NCBI GenBank assembly: GCA_049423145.1
Contig: JBMSQF010000044.1
Coordinates: forward strand, 1 to 22,586
Direction: 5' to 3'
Length of the DNA: 22,586 bases
Source: RFTU01 sp049423145
GTDB lineage: Bacteria; Pseudomonadota; Gammaproteobacteria; Burkholderiales; Burkholderiaceae_C
The notes beneath the pieces were generated by a model, which saw only the letters and a list, made by a program, of their open reading frames with translations, was not told where the DNA came from and searched no databases. Made by a program: the position numbers and the translations under genes. Of this stretch, positions 7,008 through 14,853 are shown piece after piece (the stretch's first letter is position 1; every line of letters starts with the position of its first letter).

Positions 7008-8591
7008 TCACCGGTTGCGGGCGGCTGCGCGAAATTCGGAGGCCAGTGGGATCACCTTGTCCAGGGCCATGGCCGACATCAGGACGCCGGGAACGCCCGC
7101 GCCGGGATGCGTACTGGCACCCACCATGTAGAGGTTTTCGATGTCCTCGCTGCGGTTGTGCGGACGGAACCAGGCACTTTGCAGCAGCAGGGGCTCCAGC
7201 CCGAATGCCGCACCTTTGTAGGACAGCAGCCGGTTCTGAAAATCCAGCGGCGTGGTCACCCGCGAGGTCACGATGTGAGCCCCCAATCCAGGCAGCACGC
7301 TGCGCTCCAGCGCTTCTTGAACCGCCTGGCGATAACGCTCGCCGTGTTCCGCCCAGTCGGTGCCGCTGTCCAGGTGCGGCACGGGCGACAGCGCATAGAA
7401 GGTGTCGCATCCCGGCGGCGCCATGCTTGGGTCGCTGGCCGTGGGACGGTGCAGGTACAGGCTGAAGTCCTGTGCGAGATGATGACGCTTGAAGATGTCC
7501 CGCAGCAGTTCACGGTAGCGGGGACCCAGCACCAGCATGTGGTGCGGCACCGATTCGAAACGACGGTCCGTGCCGAAGTACCAAACGAACAGGCTCATCG
7601 AGTAGCGGCCCTTTTGGATCCGCTGCTCGGTCCAGTGCCGCCGGTGTTCCGGTGCAACCAGATGCTTGTAGGTCCAGGCCACATCCGCGTTGCTGACGAC
7701 CAGATCGGCCTGCAGGGATCGGCCGTCTGCGAGCTCCACACCCTGTGCGCGGCCGTCCGTGACCTGGATCTTTCGGACTTCACTGTTGAGGGCGATCGTG
7801 CCGCCTTGCTCCTGGATGAGACGGGCCAAGCCTTGCGCGAGTGCGCCCGTTCCCCCCATGGCCCAATGCACCCCCCACTGCTTCTCCAGGGCATTGATGA
7901 GGGCATAGGCAGAGGTCACCGAGAAGGGATTGCCGCCGATGAGCAGCGGGTGGAAACTGAAGACGATGCGCAGTTTGGGATTGCGGATGTAGGAGGCTAC
8001 GCGGCTGTGGATGCTGGCCCAGGCCCGCATCCGCACCATCGAGGGAATCGCGGCCAACAGGTCACCCACGCTGTCGAAGGGTACGGTCCCCAACCCTTCA
8101 AAGCCCAGCTTGCGGCACTTTTCGGCATACACCATGAAGCGGTCGTAGCCGTCCACGTCTTCGGGTGAAAACCGAGCCACCTCGTCACGCATCCGGATGG
8201 TGTCGCCGCAGTAGTCGAAATGGCTGCCGTCGTCAAAGCGGATCCGATAGAAGGGGTCCATGGGTTTGAGCGTGATGTGATCGCTCATGCGCTGACCACA
8301 CAGCGTCCAGAGTTCCTCCAGCAGGTGGGGCGCGGTGATGATCGTGGGTCCGGCATCGAAGGTGTAGCCGTCCTGGCGCCAGACATAGGCGCGTCCGCCA
8401 ACGGCATCGAGCTTTTCCAAGACGGTGACCCGGTAGCCCTTGACGCCCAAACGGATGGCCGACGCCAGGCCGCCGAATCCACTGCCGATGACGACAGCGT
8501 GTGGCCGACCGTCCGCCGGACCCAGGCTGGGGCCCAGGCCGGCGTGCGTTCGTCCCGGCTCAGGCCGAACGGGCGTGTAGTAGCTTTTCAT
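7008..8591 (-). CDS. crtI: Phytoene desaturase
   Basis: CrtI is the FAD-dependent desaturase that converts phytoene through several steps to neurosporene and/or lycopene. The number of steps cannot be read from sequence. The 527-aa product has the N-terminal FAD fold AVVIGSGFGGLASAIRL (from about residue 32), GGRAYVWRQDGYTFDAGPTIIT, and the C-terminal signature ENLYMVGASTHPGAGVPGVLMSA. The N-terminal leader of about 30 residues before the FAD fold is polar and long for the family. The ATG at 8591 lies inside the 3' end of puhE (32-bp overlap), with only a weak GGAA upstream, so coupling to puhE translation is likely. Here crtI and crtB are the distal genes of the bch-puh transcription unit. 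Confidence 0.97.
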   Translation of the reverse strand: MKSYYTPVRPEPGRTHAGLGPSLGPADGRPHAVVIGSGFGGLASAIRLGVKGYRVTVLEKLDAVGGRAYVWRQDGYTFDAGPTIITAPHLLEELWTLCGQRMSDHITLKPMDPFYRIRFDDGSHFDYCGDTIRMRDEVARFSPEDVDGYDRFMVYAEKCRKLGFEGLGTVPFDSVGDLLAAIPSMVRMRAWASIHSRVASYIRNPKLRIVFSFHPLLIGGNPFSVTSAYALINALEKQWGVHWAMGGTGALAQGLARLIQEQGGTIALNSEVRKIQVTDGRAQGVELADGRSLQADLVVSNADVAWTYKHLVAPEHRRHWTEQRIQKGRYSMSLFVWYFGTDRRFESVPHHMLVLGPRYRELLRDIFKRHHLAQDFSLYLHRPTASDPSMAPPGCDTFYALSPVPHLDSGTDWAEHGERYRQAVQEALERSVLPGLGAHIVTSRVTTPLDFQNRLLSYKGAAFGLEPLLLQSAWFRPHNRSEDIENLYMVGASTHPGAGVPGVLMSAMALDKVIPLASEFRAAARNR

Positions 8592-9486
8592 CGCGTTCCA
8601 AGGTCAAGCCCAGGCTGCTCGGATCGGCACAGGCCTCCACCGGCGAGTGGGCCGATCCGCTGTGCAGGGCGGGGCCTGCGCCCGACAGTCCGGGTTCGTG
8701 CGCTGGGGTGGTGACTGGCGTGCGGCCGGTGGTGTGGCGCAGGGCCCATCGCCACAGCGCGCTCGGGCTCATGGGCAAGACGAGCATCCAGTGCTCGAGG
8801 ACGCCCATGGCCAACAGCGTGGCCAGCAGAATCTTTCCGATGGCAGCGCCGCTGCCCGATGCATCGTTCGAAGCCGAGTAGACCAGTGCGGCCACCACCA
8901 TCGTTCCGATCGTCACCGACACCGGAAACAAGCGGTTCATCGGGGCTTGCCGAAAGTAGTGCCGGAGGTAGCCCAGGTGCGCGGGCAAGAACTCCAGTCC
9001 CAGATTGCGCACGCCCAGAAACAGATTGAGCTTGGCACTGGCCCGCATGACCCAAAGTCCGGCAAAGGTCCACAGGCCGATCGGGTTGGCTTGCTTCCAG
9101 GTGAGTGCGGCCAGCAGACTCAAGGAAAGAAGGAGCCACAGTTCATGCCACAGGATCACCTGGACCGCCTGGAACGCATGGCGCCAGCGGGAACAGCCCG
9201 CGGTATGGCCCCATTTGCGTGGGCCCGTGATCCAGCCGGTGAGGAAGGACAGCTCGTGCCAACCCCACAGCAGCAATGCGCAGGTGAAGGCGCAATAGGC
9301 ATCCGCCGCTGAGGTCTGTGAGGCGGTGTGGGCCAGTCCGGCCAAGGCGCCGACCGCCAGCAGGCTGGAGATCACCAGGCTCCAACGGAATGTTCGATGG
9401 GGCAAACCGTCGAGCAGGATCACCACGCCGGTGCTGAACCACCAGATGAAGATGGCGAACAGTGCGGGCAGCAGCCAGTCAGTCAT
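8560..9486 (-). CDS. puhE: Photosynthetic complex assembly protein PuhE (DUF3623 family)
   Basis: PuhE is a polytopic membrane protein of the puh cluster, linked in Rhodobacter to normal reaction-centre and pigment-complex levels; its biochemical activity is not settled. The 308-aa product starts MTDWLLPALFAIFIWWFSTGVVILLDGLP and shows about seven hydrophobic spans. Family-like stretches include LLLWGWHELSFLTGWITGP, WHELWLLLSL, KLNLFLGVRNLGLEFLP and LRHYFRQAPMNRLFPVSVT. The last roughly 60 residues (after WALRHTTGR) form a hydrophilic Pro/Ser/Ala-rich tail with no obvious motif, whose end overlaps the crtI start by 32 bp. It lies 38 bp after acsF; the sequence TTGAGAA upstream is a modest ribosome-binding site. 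Confidence 0.93.
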   Translation of the reverse strand: MTDWLLPALFAIFIWWFSTGVVILLDGLPHRTFRWSLVISSLLAVGALAGLAHTASQTSAADAYCAFTCALLLWGWHELSFLTGWITGPRKWGHTAGCSRWRHAFQAVQVILWHELWLLLSLSLLAALTWKQANPIGLWTFAGLWVMRASAKLNLFLGVRNLGLEFLPAHLGYLRHYFRQAPMNRLFPVSVTIGTMVVAALVYSASNDASGSGAAIGKILLATLLAMGVLEHWMLVLPMSPSALWRWALRHTTGRTPVTTPAHEPGLSGAGPALHSGSAHSPVEACADPSSLGLTLERDEKLLHARSA

Positions 9487-9524
9487 GGGTCGGCGTTCTC
9501 AATGGTGATCGCACCGCTTCGTGC

Positions 9525-10631
9525 TCACCAAGCCGGCTGCAGACGGATCTGCCGCGGAAGTTCGTGCTGCTTGACGGGCAGCATGAACAGCTGGAGATAG
9601 GTCCATCCGGCGGCCGCTGCGCAGCCCACGCGTTGCAGGGTACCCAGGAGGCCACCACGCTCCTGCGCCTGCTGCATCTTCCGGGACAGGGCCACCAGAC
9701 GATCCATTCCCTGCCGGAACGCAGGGTGGTCCAGATCGAGCGTGACGGGGAACACCTGCTTGGATATCTCGGAGGTGATGTGCAGGACCTGCCAGTCGTA
9801 TTCGGTTGAATCAAGCCCCATGGCGTTGTGCAGCATGGGCCGTGTGTGGTCGCGCACATACATGGTGGCGTAGACCGCCAGCAGGAAAAAGCGGATCCAC
9901 AGCTTGTTGCCACCCTGCAGCAGATGCGGATGGGCCCGCATGATCAGCGCGAAGGATTCGCCGTGCCGAAACTCGTCGTTGCACCAGCGCTCGAACCAGC
10001 GGAAGATGGGATGGAACCGCTTGTCCGGATGCCGCTCCAATTGCCGGAAGATGCTGATGTAGCGGGCGTACCCGATCTTCTCGGACAGGTAGGTCGCGTA
10101 GAAGATGTACTTGGGTTTGAAGTAGGTGTACTTCTTGGTTCGCTTGAGGTCGCCCAGGTCGATGCCGATCCCGAAATCGCGCAGCGATTGGTTGATGAAG
10201 CCCGCATGCCGGGACTCGTCGCGCGCCATGTAGCGCATCAGCTGCTTGATGTCGGGGTTTTCGACGTTCTTGGCAATCTCGTTGTACAGAATGCAGCCCG
10301 AGAACTCGGATGTCACCGATGTGATGAGGAAGTCGACGAATTCCTTGCGCAATTCCGGGGTCAGGGCCGCCAGGCTGGCGCGCGCCTCCTCTCCGAATGC
10401 GGCGTCGCGCTGGAAGTGGTCGTGGTTGTTGTCGCCTTCATACTCGGCCATCATCGCGTCCCACTCGGCACGAACCGGGCTGACATCAATCGCATCCATG
10501 GCCTTGAAGTCCGTGGTGTAGAAGCGCGGGCTCAGAAGGGTCGTCTCCTTGGCCTTGCGTGCGGCATCGTCAGAGCTGGAGAAGCCGGGGGCGGCTGCAC
10601 CGGCCGGCAAGGGGTGACGTTCAGTGCTCAT
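9525..10631 (-). CDS. acsF: Aerobic Mg-protoporphyrin IX monomethyl ester oxidative cyclase
   Basis: AcsF is the oxygen-dependent, diiron enzyme that forms the isocyclic E ring, converting Mg-protoporphyrin monomethyl ester to protochlorophyllide. The 368-aa product has the diiron ligand sets SEFSGCILYNEIAK, ARDESRHAGF and CNDEFRHGESF in order, within the well-conserved central block, including YTYFKPKYIFYATYLSEKIGYARYI. The N-terminal 30 residues are variable. The ATG at 10631 overlaps the puhC stop in an ATGA junction, and puhE follows 38 bp later. Its place inside the puh genes ties cyclase expression to reaction-centre assembly. The anaerobic cyclase BchE is not encoded in this window. 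Confidence 0.98.
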   Translation of the reverse strand: MSTERHPLPAGAAAPGFSSSDDAARKAKETTLLSPRFYTTDFKAMDAIDVSPVRAEWDAMMAEYEGDNNHDHFQRDAAFGEEARASLAALTPELRKEFVDFLITSVTSEFSGCILYNEIAKNVENPDIKQLMRYMARDESRHAGFINQSLRDFGIGIDLGDLKRTKKYTYFKPKYIFYATYLSEKIGYARYISIFRQLERHPDKRFHPIFRWFERWCNDEFRHGESFALIMRAHPHLLQGGNKLWIRFFLLAVYATMYVRDHTRPMLHNAMGLDSTEYDWQVLHITSEISKQVFPVTLDLDHPAFRQGMDRLVALSRKMQQAQERGGLLGTLQRVGCAAAAGWTYLQLFMLPVKQHELPRQIRLQPAW

Positions 10632-11080
10632 GGGTTCTCCTTCTTCATCAATTGGGCAAAGCTGCCGGCGTGCTGCGGTCCGAACGATTCCAAATCCAAT
10701 CGGGTACCCGTCATCCGGTCCATCAGCGTCAAACGACCGTCCTGGCGGCGGTGCAGTTCGAAGGGCGCTTCAGAACCGATTCCACGCTTCTTGCGCTCAC
10801 CGCTGAGCACCCGAAGGGCACCCCGCAGGAAGCCGGCCTCACCTTCGATGACGGTGATGAGGCGGCCGCTGGGTGCATCGATGACGTCGATGGCGCCATC
10901 GCTGCGATCCAGAAATCGCATCTGCAGAACCTGCACGCTTGGCGCATCGGGCTCGCGGATTTCGAGTCCCGACCAGCGCACACCGGCGACGATCAGTACC
11001 GTCAGCGCGAGCAGACTGCCCAGCAGGACCAAGGCTGCGGGCGGCACCAGGGGAGCTTCGTGGGAGTGGTGGCTGGACAT
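10628..11080 (-). CDS. puhC: Photosynthetic complex assembly protein PuhC
   Basis: PuhC is a single-span membrane protein needed for efficient reaction-centre/LH1 assembly in Rhodobacter; no enzymatic activity is known. The 150-aa product starts MSSHHSHEAPLVPPAAL, has one hydrophobic span at about residues 14-34, and then a periplasmic domain. Family-like stretches are LQMRFLDRSDGAIDVIDA, TVIEGEAGFLRGALRVL, RKKRGIGSEAPFELHRRQDGRLTLMDRMTGTRLDLESFGP and FAQLM near the end. I chose ATG 11080; the frame is open upstream to 11227, but that part overlaps puhB and is Pro/Arg-rich. The gene follows puhB after a C-rich 64-nt leader and overlaps acsF by 4 bp (ATGA). Confidence 0.93.
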   Translation of the reverse strand: MSSHHSHEAPLVPPAALVLLGSLLALTVLIVAGVRWSGLEIREPDAPSVQVLQMRFLDRSDGAIDVIDAPSGRLITVIEGEAGFLRGALRVLSGERKKRGIGSEAPFELHRRQDGRLTLMDRMTGTRLDLESFGPQHAGSFAQLMKKENP

Positions 11081-11144
11081 GGGATTCAGGGTGCGCGTGG
11101 GGGTGTGGTGCAGCGTCGGTTTCGGGGGAGGGCGGTCTGCCGGA

Positions 11145-11885
11145 TCAGCCCTGGTGGGCCGGGGTGACGGCGCTGCCCAGGGCCGGTGCCCGCGAATGAG
11201 ACGGCTCAGGCGAAGGGGCATGCACACCGCGAAGTGCCGACCAGGCTTGGGTCAGGAGGCCGGCCACCCGTGCCGCATCCGGTATCGCCCGCAGCACCGG
11301 TTGCGGGTGGTGCAGATGCCACGCACGGGCGTGGGGCCACAGTTGGAGATAGGGGATCCGAGAGGCCGACTCCACTTCGATGGCCACATCCCCGCGACCC
11401 TCCAGGCCTTCCCGCAGGTGGGCACCGGCGATTCGGCTGAAGGGGATGTTGAAGGTCACGGTCAGCACAATGCCGATGCGCATCACCACACGCCGATTCG
11501 TCAGCGTGTAGAGCGTGTGGCGCGCACTCAGCCAAGCCAGACTCAGCACGATCAACCAACCGCTGATCGCCAGCACGGCAAACGGCGCCATGCCCTTGGC
11601 CGTCTCCAGCGTGCTCAGGTCGTCCTGCAGCAGGAAGTACAAGCGAAGCGCGCCGATCAAAGCGAAGTAAACCGCCAGTTTCCGGATGTGGAAAGCCTGT
11701 GCGGCCAGCACCTTCCAATCGGGCGCGCCCTGCCAGAGGATGCGCTCACCCGCCGGCAATTCCTCGGGCAATCCCGGTACCGGTTCTTCATCGTGCTCCT
11801 GCAGCAGGCCTGCCGAATGACCGGCGTGAACCGACCTGCCCGGGTGCGCGAGGGATGAGGGAGAGGATGAGCGCACGGCTTTCAT
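11145..11885 (-). CDS. puhB: Photosynthetic complex assembly protein PuhB (PH-like domain)
   Basis: PuhB is a membrane protein that promotes reaction-centre assembly in Rhodobacter. The 246-aa product contains the family block EEPVPGLPEELPAGERILWQGAPDW (about residues 32-56). Two hydrophobic segments follow: KLAVYFALIGALRLYFLL and MAPFAVLAISGWLIVLSLAWL. Then comes the bacterial PH-like domain, RHTLYTLTNRRVVMRIGIVL through PFSRI, and IEVESASRIPYLQLWPHARAWH. The ATG at 11885 overlaps the puhA stop (ATGA), with no independent Shine-Dalgarno, implying translational coupling. The first 30 residues (Ser/His-rich) are not family-like, but no later ATG, GTG or TTG precedes the conserved block. The C-terminal tail after ARVAGLLTQAW is variable. 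Confidence 0.94.
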   Translation of the reverse strand: MKAVRSSSPSSLAHPGRSVHAGHSAGLLQEHDEEPVPGLPEELPAGERILWQGAPDWKVLAAQAFHIRKLAVYFALIGALRLYFLLQDDLSTLETAKGMAPFAVLAISGWLIVLSLAWLSARHTLYTLTNRRVVMRIGIVLTVTFNIPFSRIAGAHLREGLEGRGDVAIEVESASRIPYLQLWPHARAWHLHHPQPVLRAIPDAARVAGLLTQAWSALRGVHAPSPEPSHSRAPALGSAVTPAHQG

Positions 11886-12646
11886 ACCAGTGGTTCAGCG
11901 CGGGACGGTTCGGCATACAGGGTGCCGCCGCCGAAGTAGCCCATCACCTTCTCTTCTTCGAGGAAGGTGATCTGATCCGGACTGCGCAGGGCCGGCACGT
12001 CTTCGAACTGGTGTCCGAGAATGGCCTGCACCTTCACGCCCTTGCGGGTGATCCGGCAGAAGAACATGGGCACCATCACGCGGCGACCGTGGCGGGTTTC
12101 CACTTCCAGGTAGCGGAACATCACCTCGGCCGTGTCGATCCAGATGTCGCGCACCGTGCCACCGGATTCGTCATCGGCACCGACGATCGTCATGCCCCGC
12201 GGATCCACGTCTTGATGCGCCACCTGATAGTCCGTTGCCAGGCGCAAGGGGATGATCTTGACCTTGCCGTCCCAGGTGAGGTCGGGGACGTCGGCGCGGT
12301 GGGCATAGGCGCCCGGTCCGATGCCATCGAGCATCGGATTGCCGGTGGGCACCAAGGGCGCACCCTTCCAGGGATGGGCCGGTACGGCGGCGATGTCCAC
12401 TTCATGCGGCGGCACGACATTGGTGGGCACGCTCACCTCGCCGCCATGCGCCAGCCGAAAGGTCTTGGGCTGTGGCACGGGCCAACCCTCGATGACCTGC
12501 TTTCGGGCACCGTCATCGATCATCGGATAGCCCTCGCGGTGGCTTTCGCGCTGAAGGTAGAAGATCAATCCGAAGAAGAAGATCCAAAACAGATACAGCA
12601 CGAGCTGCGCCACATCGACATACTGCGTGATGGCTCCGGTTCCCAT
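11882..12646 (-). CDS. puhA: Photosynthetic reaction centre H subunit
   Basis: PuhA caps the cytoplasmic side of the L/M core and supports proton delivery to QB. The 254-aa product opens MGTGAITQYVDVAQLVLYLFW with a single membrane span (about residues 12-30), then LQRESHREGYP, the usual membrane exit. The PRC-barrel-like cytoplasmic domain shows TFRLAHGGEVSVP, HPWKGAPLVPTGNPMLDGIGPGAYA and IIPLRLATDYQVAHQDVDPRGM. It continues with YLEVETRHGRRVMVPMFFCRI and QITFLEEEKVMGYFGGGTLYA. The start is supported by a strong AGGAGA 5 nt upstream of ATG. It lies 21 bp after lhaA and overlaps puhB by 4 bp. Being preceded by one of the best ribosome-binding sites in the block fits a structural subunit needed in quantity. 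Confidence 0.98.
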   Translation of the reverse strand: MGTGAITQYVDVAQLVLYLFWIFFFGLIFYLQRESHREGYPMIDDGARKQVIEGWPVPQPKTFRLAHGGEVSVPTNVVPPHEVDIAAVPAHPWKGAPLVPTGNPMLDGIGPGAYAHRADVPDLTWDGKVKIIPLRLATDYQVAHQDVDPRGMTIVGADDESGGTVRDIWIDTAEVMFRYLEVETRHGRRVMVPMFFCRITRKGVKVQAILGHQFEDVPALRSPDQITFLEEEKVMGYFGGGTLYAEPSRAEPLV

Positions 12647-12651
12647 AGTGT

Positions 12652-12658
12652 TCTCCTC
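12652..12658 (-). promoter_or_regulatory. Strong Shine-Dalgarno for puhA
   Basis: On the minus strand the sequence reads GAGGAGA, followed by 5 nt and the puhA ATG. It is much better than the sites of the overlapping genes puhB and puhC, suggesting puhA has independent, high-rate initiation. Confidence 0.8.
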
Positions 12659-12667
12659 AATAGCGGA

Positions 12668-14125
12668 CTAGCCGGGGAATTCAGCCAGACCAAACTTGCC
12701 GGCTTGTGCCGGGGCGGTACTGCGGTGGCCCGAACGCACCAGAGGTCCCAGTGCGATCAAGGCCAGAAACAACAACAGCAACTCCATGGCGTACACCGTT
12801 CCATAGCCGGTGGCGGGGTGTTTCAACACCGCCCCCAACGATCCGGCGGCTGCCAGCGCGGCAGCCGCATCCCGTAGCGTCCCACCCAGGCCCACCGACA
12901 CGCCAGCGGCCGTGGCCTGCACCGCTCCCCAGGCACCCAGGGCAAAGCCGGCGTGCTCCGCGGATTCCAGCGTCATGGCCGCAGCAAGGGTCGATACCGC
13001 AAAGAGTCCGGCACCGAACCCGATGAGCACGGTTCCGGCCCTGAACATCAGCGCAGAGTCGGCGGGTGCGGCGAACAGCACCAGGGAAAAGCCGGGCAGT
13101 CCGATCAGCATCCCAAGGGCGGCGGTGCGCAGCGCGTCATGTCCGCGCGAAAGCAGATGGGCCGACCAGGCGAAGGCCACCAGCGAGCCCGCCGCCAACA
13201 AAGCCGTCAGTGCCGAGGTTTGGGAAACGCTCAGCCGCAGGACCTCGCCGCCATACGGCTCCAGGACGATCTCCTGCATGTTGAAGGCTGCAGTGCCGAG
13301 CCCGACGGTCCAGAGGAATCGGCGCGACTGAGGCCGCTCGATGAAGCGGCGCCACAGGGTCGCAAACGGAGGCGGCGGCTGTGCCTCGAGCCGGTGGCGG
13401 CGACCGGGGTCGCGCGCCTCCTGCTTCCAGGTGGCGCTCAGGTTCAAGGCGACGATCAAAAGGGCCACGCCCTGAACCAGTTGAACCAGCTTGGTCCCGC
13501 TGTAGTCTTCCAGCAGGGTGCTGAACAGAATGCCACCGCCCACCATGCCGATCAGCAGCAGCATGTACAACAGCGCAACCACGCGCGGCCGGGATTCGGC
13601 GGGTGCGATGTCAGTGGCCAGCGCTAAACCTGCGGTCTGTGTGGTCTGCATGCCCAATCCCACCAGCAGGAAGGACACGGCTGCAGCGGTGTAGCCGACC
13701 CAGGCCAAACCCAGTTCGCCTTCCCCGGTCAGGACCAGAAGCGCGAAGGGCATGATGGAAAAACCGGCGAACAGGAAGAAGGTTCCCAGCCACAGGTAGG
13801 GCACCCGTCGCCACCCGATGGCCGAACGGTGCACATCGGACCGGTACCCGATCAGCGTCCGAAACGGCGCTGCCAGTATGGGCAGACTGACCATCAGCGC
13901 CACCAGCCAGGCCGCCATGCCCAGTTCGACGATCATCACGCGGTTGAGTGTGCCCACCAACAAGGCGCCGGCCATGCCCACCGACACCTGGAACAGACTG
14001 AGCCGAAGCAGCCGGGCCAAGGGCAACTCGGCGCTGGCGGCGTCGGCAAAGGGCAGCACGCGGGGCATCACCACCCGAAGCCACTGCTCGAGGTTGGGGG
14101 GAAGCTTCAGACGGGAGTGGGCCAT
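12668..14125 (-). CDS. lhaA: LhaA, light-harvesting 1 assembly protein (PucC/BCD-type MFS)
   Basis: LhaA belongs to the bacteriochlorophyll-delivery branch of the major facilitator superfamily and is needed for LH1 assembly. The 485-aa product has about 12 hydrophobic spans. Family-like stretches are LPLARLLRLSLFQVSVGMAGALLVGTLNRVMIVELG, PFRTLIGYRSDVHRSAIGWRRVPYLW, GLGMQTTQTAGLALATDIAPAESRPRVVALLY, NMQEIVLEPYGGEVL and FGAGLFAVSTLAAAM. I chose ATG 14125 (MAHSRLKLPPN), 8 bp after the bchM stop, with GAGAA just upstream. The frame is open to 14209, but that is the complement of bchM. PucC and LhaA are close paralogues; position next to puhA favours LhaA. Confidence 0.95.
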   Translation of the reverse strand: MAHSRLKLPPNLEQWLRVVMPRVLPFADAASAELPLARLLRLSLFQVSVGMAGALLVGTLNRVMIVELGMAAWLVALMVSLPILAAPFRTLIGYRSDVHRSAIGWRRVPYLWLGTFFLFAGFSIMPFALLVLTGEGELGLAWVGYTAAAVSFLLVGLGMQTTQTAGLALATDIAPAESRPRVVALLYMLLLIGMVGGGILFSTLLEDYSGTKLVQLVQGVALLIVALNLSATWKQEARDPGRRHRLEAQPPPPFATLWRRFIERPQSRRFLWTVGLGTAAFNMQEIVLEPYGGEVLRLSVSQTSALTALLAAGSLVAFAWSAHLLSRGHDALRTAALGMLIGLPGFSLVLFAAPADSALMFRAGTVLIGFGAGLFAVSTLAAAMTLESAEHAGFALGAWGAVQATAAGVSVGLGGTLRDAAAALAAAGSLGAVLKHPATGYGTVYAMELLLLFLALIALGPLVRSGHRSTAPAQAGKFGLAEFPG

Positions 14126-14133
14126 GGTCGTTC

Positions 14134-14853
14134 TCAGATCCGCCGCAGCTCCATGGCTTGTGAGATGTAGAACCCGCCCTGAATCCGCAGGGTGCGTGGG
14201 GCCGACCATCCCGCAAATTCGGGACAGTCACGGAAGGTGTTCTGGAGGTGGGTCTCGCCCACAGGAACGATCATGGGAGCCCGGTCGCCGCGCGGAAACA
14301 CCTTGCCCAATTGGTGCATCACCGTCAGCAGCGGTGTTCGGGGGGCAAAGGTGAACAGAACGGAAGAGCGGGTTCGATCGACCAACGAGGCCAGGACCCG
14401 CTGCACATCGGCATGACCGTAGTGGATGATGGAGTCCATGCACACCACATGATCAAAGTGCCCGTGTCGGGGATCCAGCATGTCACCCGATTCAAAGGTG
14501 ATCCGCCCACCGGTGCTCTTCTCAACCGCCTCCCGCTCCAGCTGTGTGCGCTCGCGGGCGAGTTCAACCAAGGTGGGCGAGAGATCGATCGCAACCACCT
14601 CGGCGCCCCGTCGAGCGGCTTCCATGGCCAGTGCGCCGGTTCCACAGCCCGCATCGAGGACGCGCTTGCCCCGGAGATCCTCCGGCAGCCATGACAAGAG
14701 GGTCTGGCGCATGCGGTCTCGGCCAGCGCGGACCGTGGCCCGAACCCGGCTGACCGGCGCATCCGAGGTCAGACGCGCCCAGGCTTGCACCGCGGTGCGG
14801 TCGAAATAGTGTTCGATCTCGCCCCGGCGATCCACGTAGGTCTGTCCCAGCAT
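14134..14853 (-). CDS. bchM: Mg-protoporphyrin IX O-methyltransferase
   Basis: BchM transfers a methyl group from S-adenosylmethionine to the 13-propionate of Mg-protoporphyrin IX, making the substrate of the AcsF cyclase. The 239-aa product begins MLGQTYVDRRGEIEHYFDRTA. It shows the class I methyltransferase motif VLDAGCGTGALAMEAARRG (residues 65-83), then VVAIDLSPTLVELARER, FESGDMLD, and VVCMDSIIHYGHADVQRVLASL. The C-terminal HLQNTFRD and GGFYISQAMEL are typical of the family. ATG 14853 shares one base with the bchL stop (TGATG), so translation is probably coupled. The frame continues upstream into bchL but is not homologous there. Confidence 0.97.
   Translation of the reverse strand: MLGQTYVDRRGEIEHYFDRTAVQAWARLTSDAPVSRVRATVRAGRDRMRQTLLSWLPEDLRGKRVLDAGCGTGALAMEAARRGAEVVAIDLSPTLVELARERTQLEREAVEKSTGGRITFESGDMLDPRHGHFDHVVCMDSIIHYGHADVQRVLASLVDRTRSSVLFTFAPRTPLLTVMHQLGKVFPRGDRAPMIVPVGETHLQNTFRDCPEFAGWSAPRTLRIQGGFYISQAMELRRI

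Noticed and set aside
5710..7131. 473-codon plus-strand open frame opposite crtB and the 59-aa gene
   Set aside because: Opposite-strand shadow of crtB, whose catalytic Asp motifs are intact. The small minus-strand gene at 5686-5865 has the better coding case, since it abuts crtB and has a clean membrane span.
9487..9524. GCAC...GTGC inverted repeat in the acsF-puhE gap
   Set aside because: Only 4 bp in GC-rich sequence; expected by chance.
9828..11858. 676-codon plus-strand open frame across acsF, puhC and puhB
   Set aside because: It crosses three well-identified genes on the opposite strand, and its translation shows no family features.
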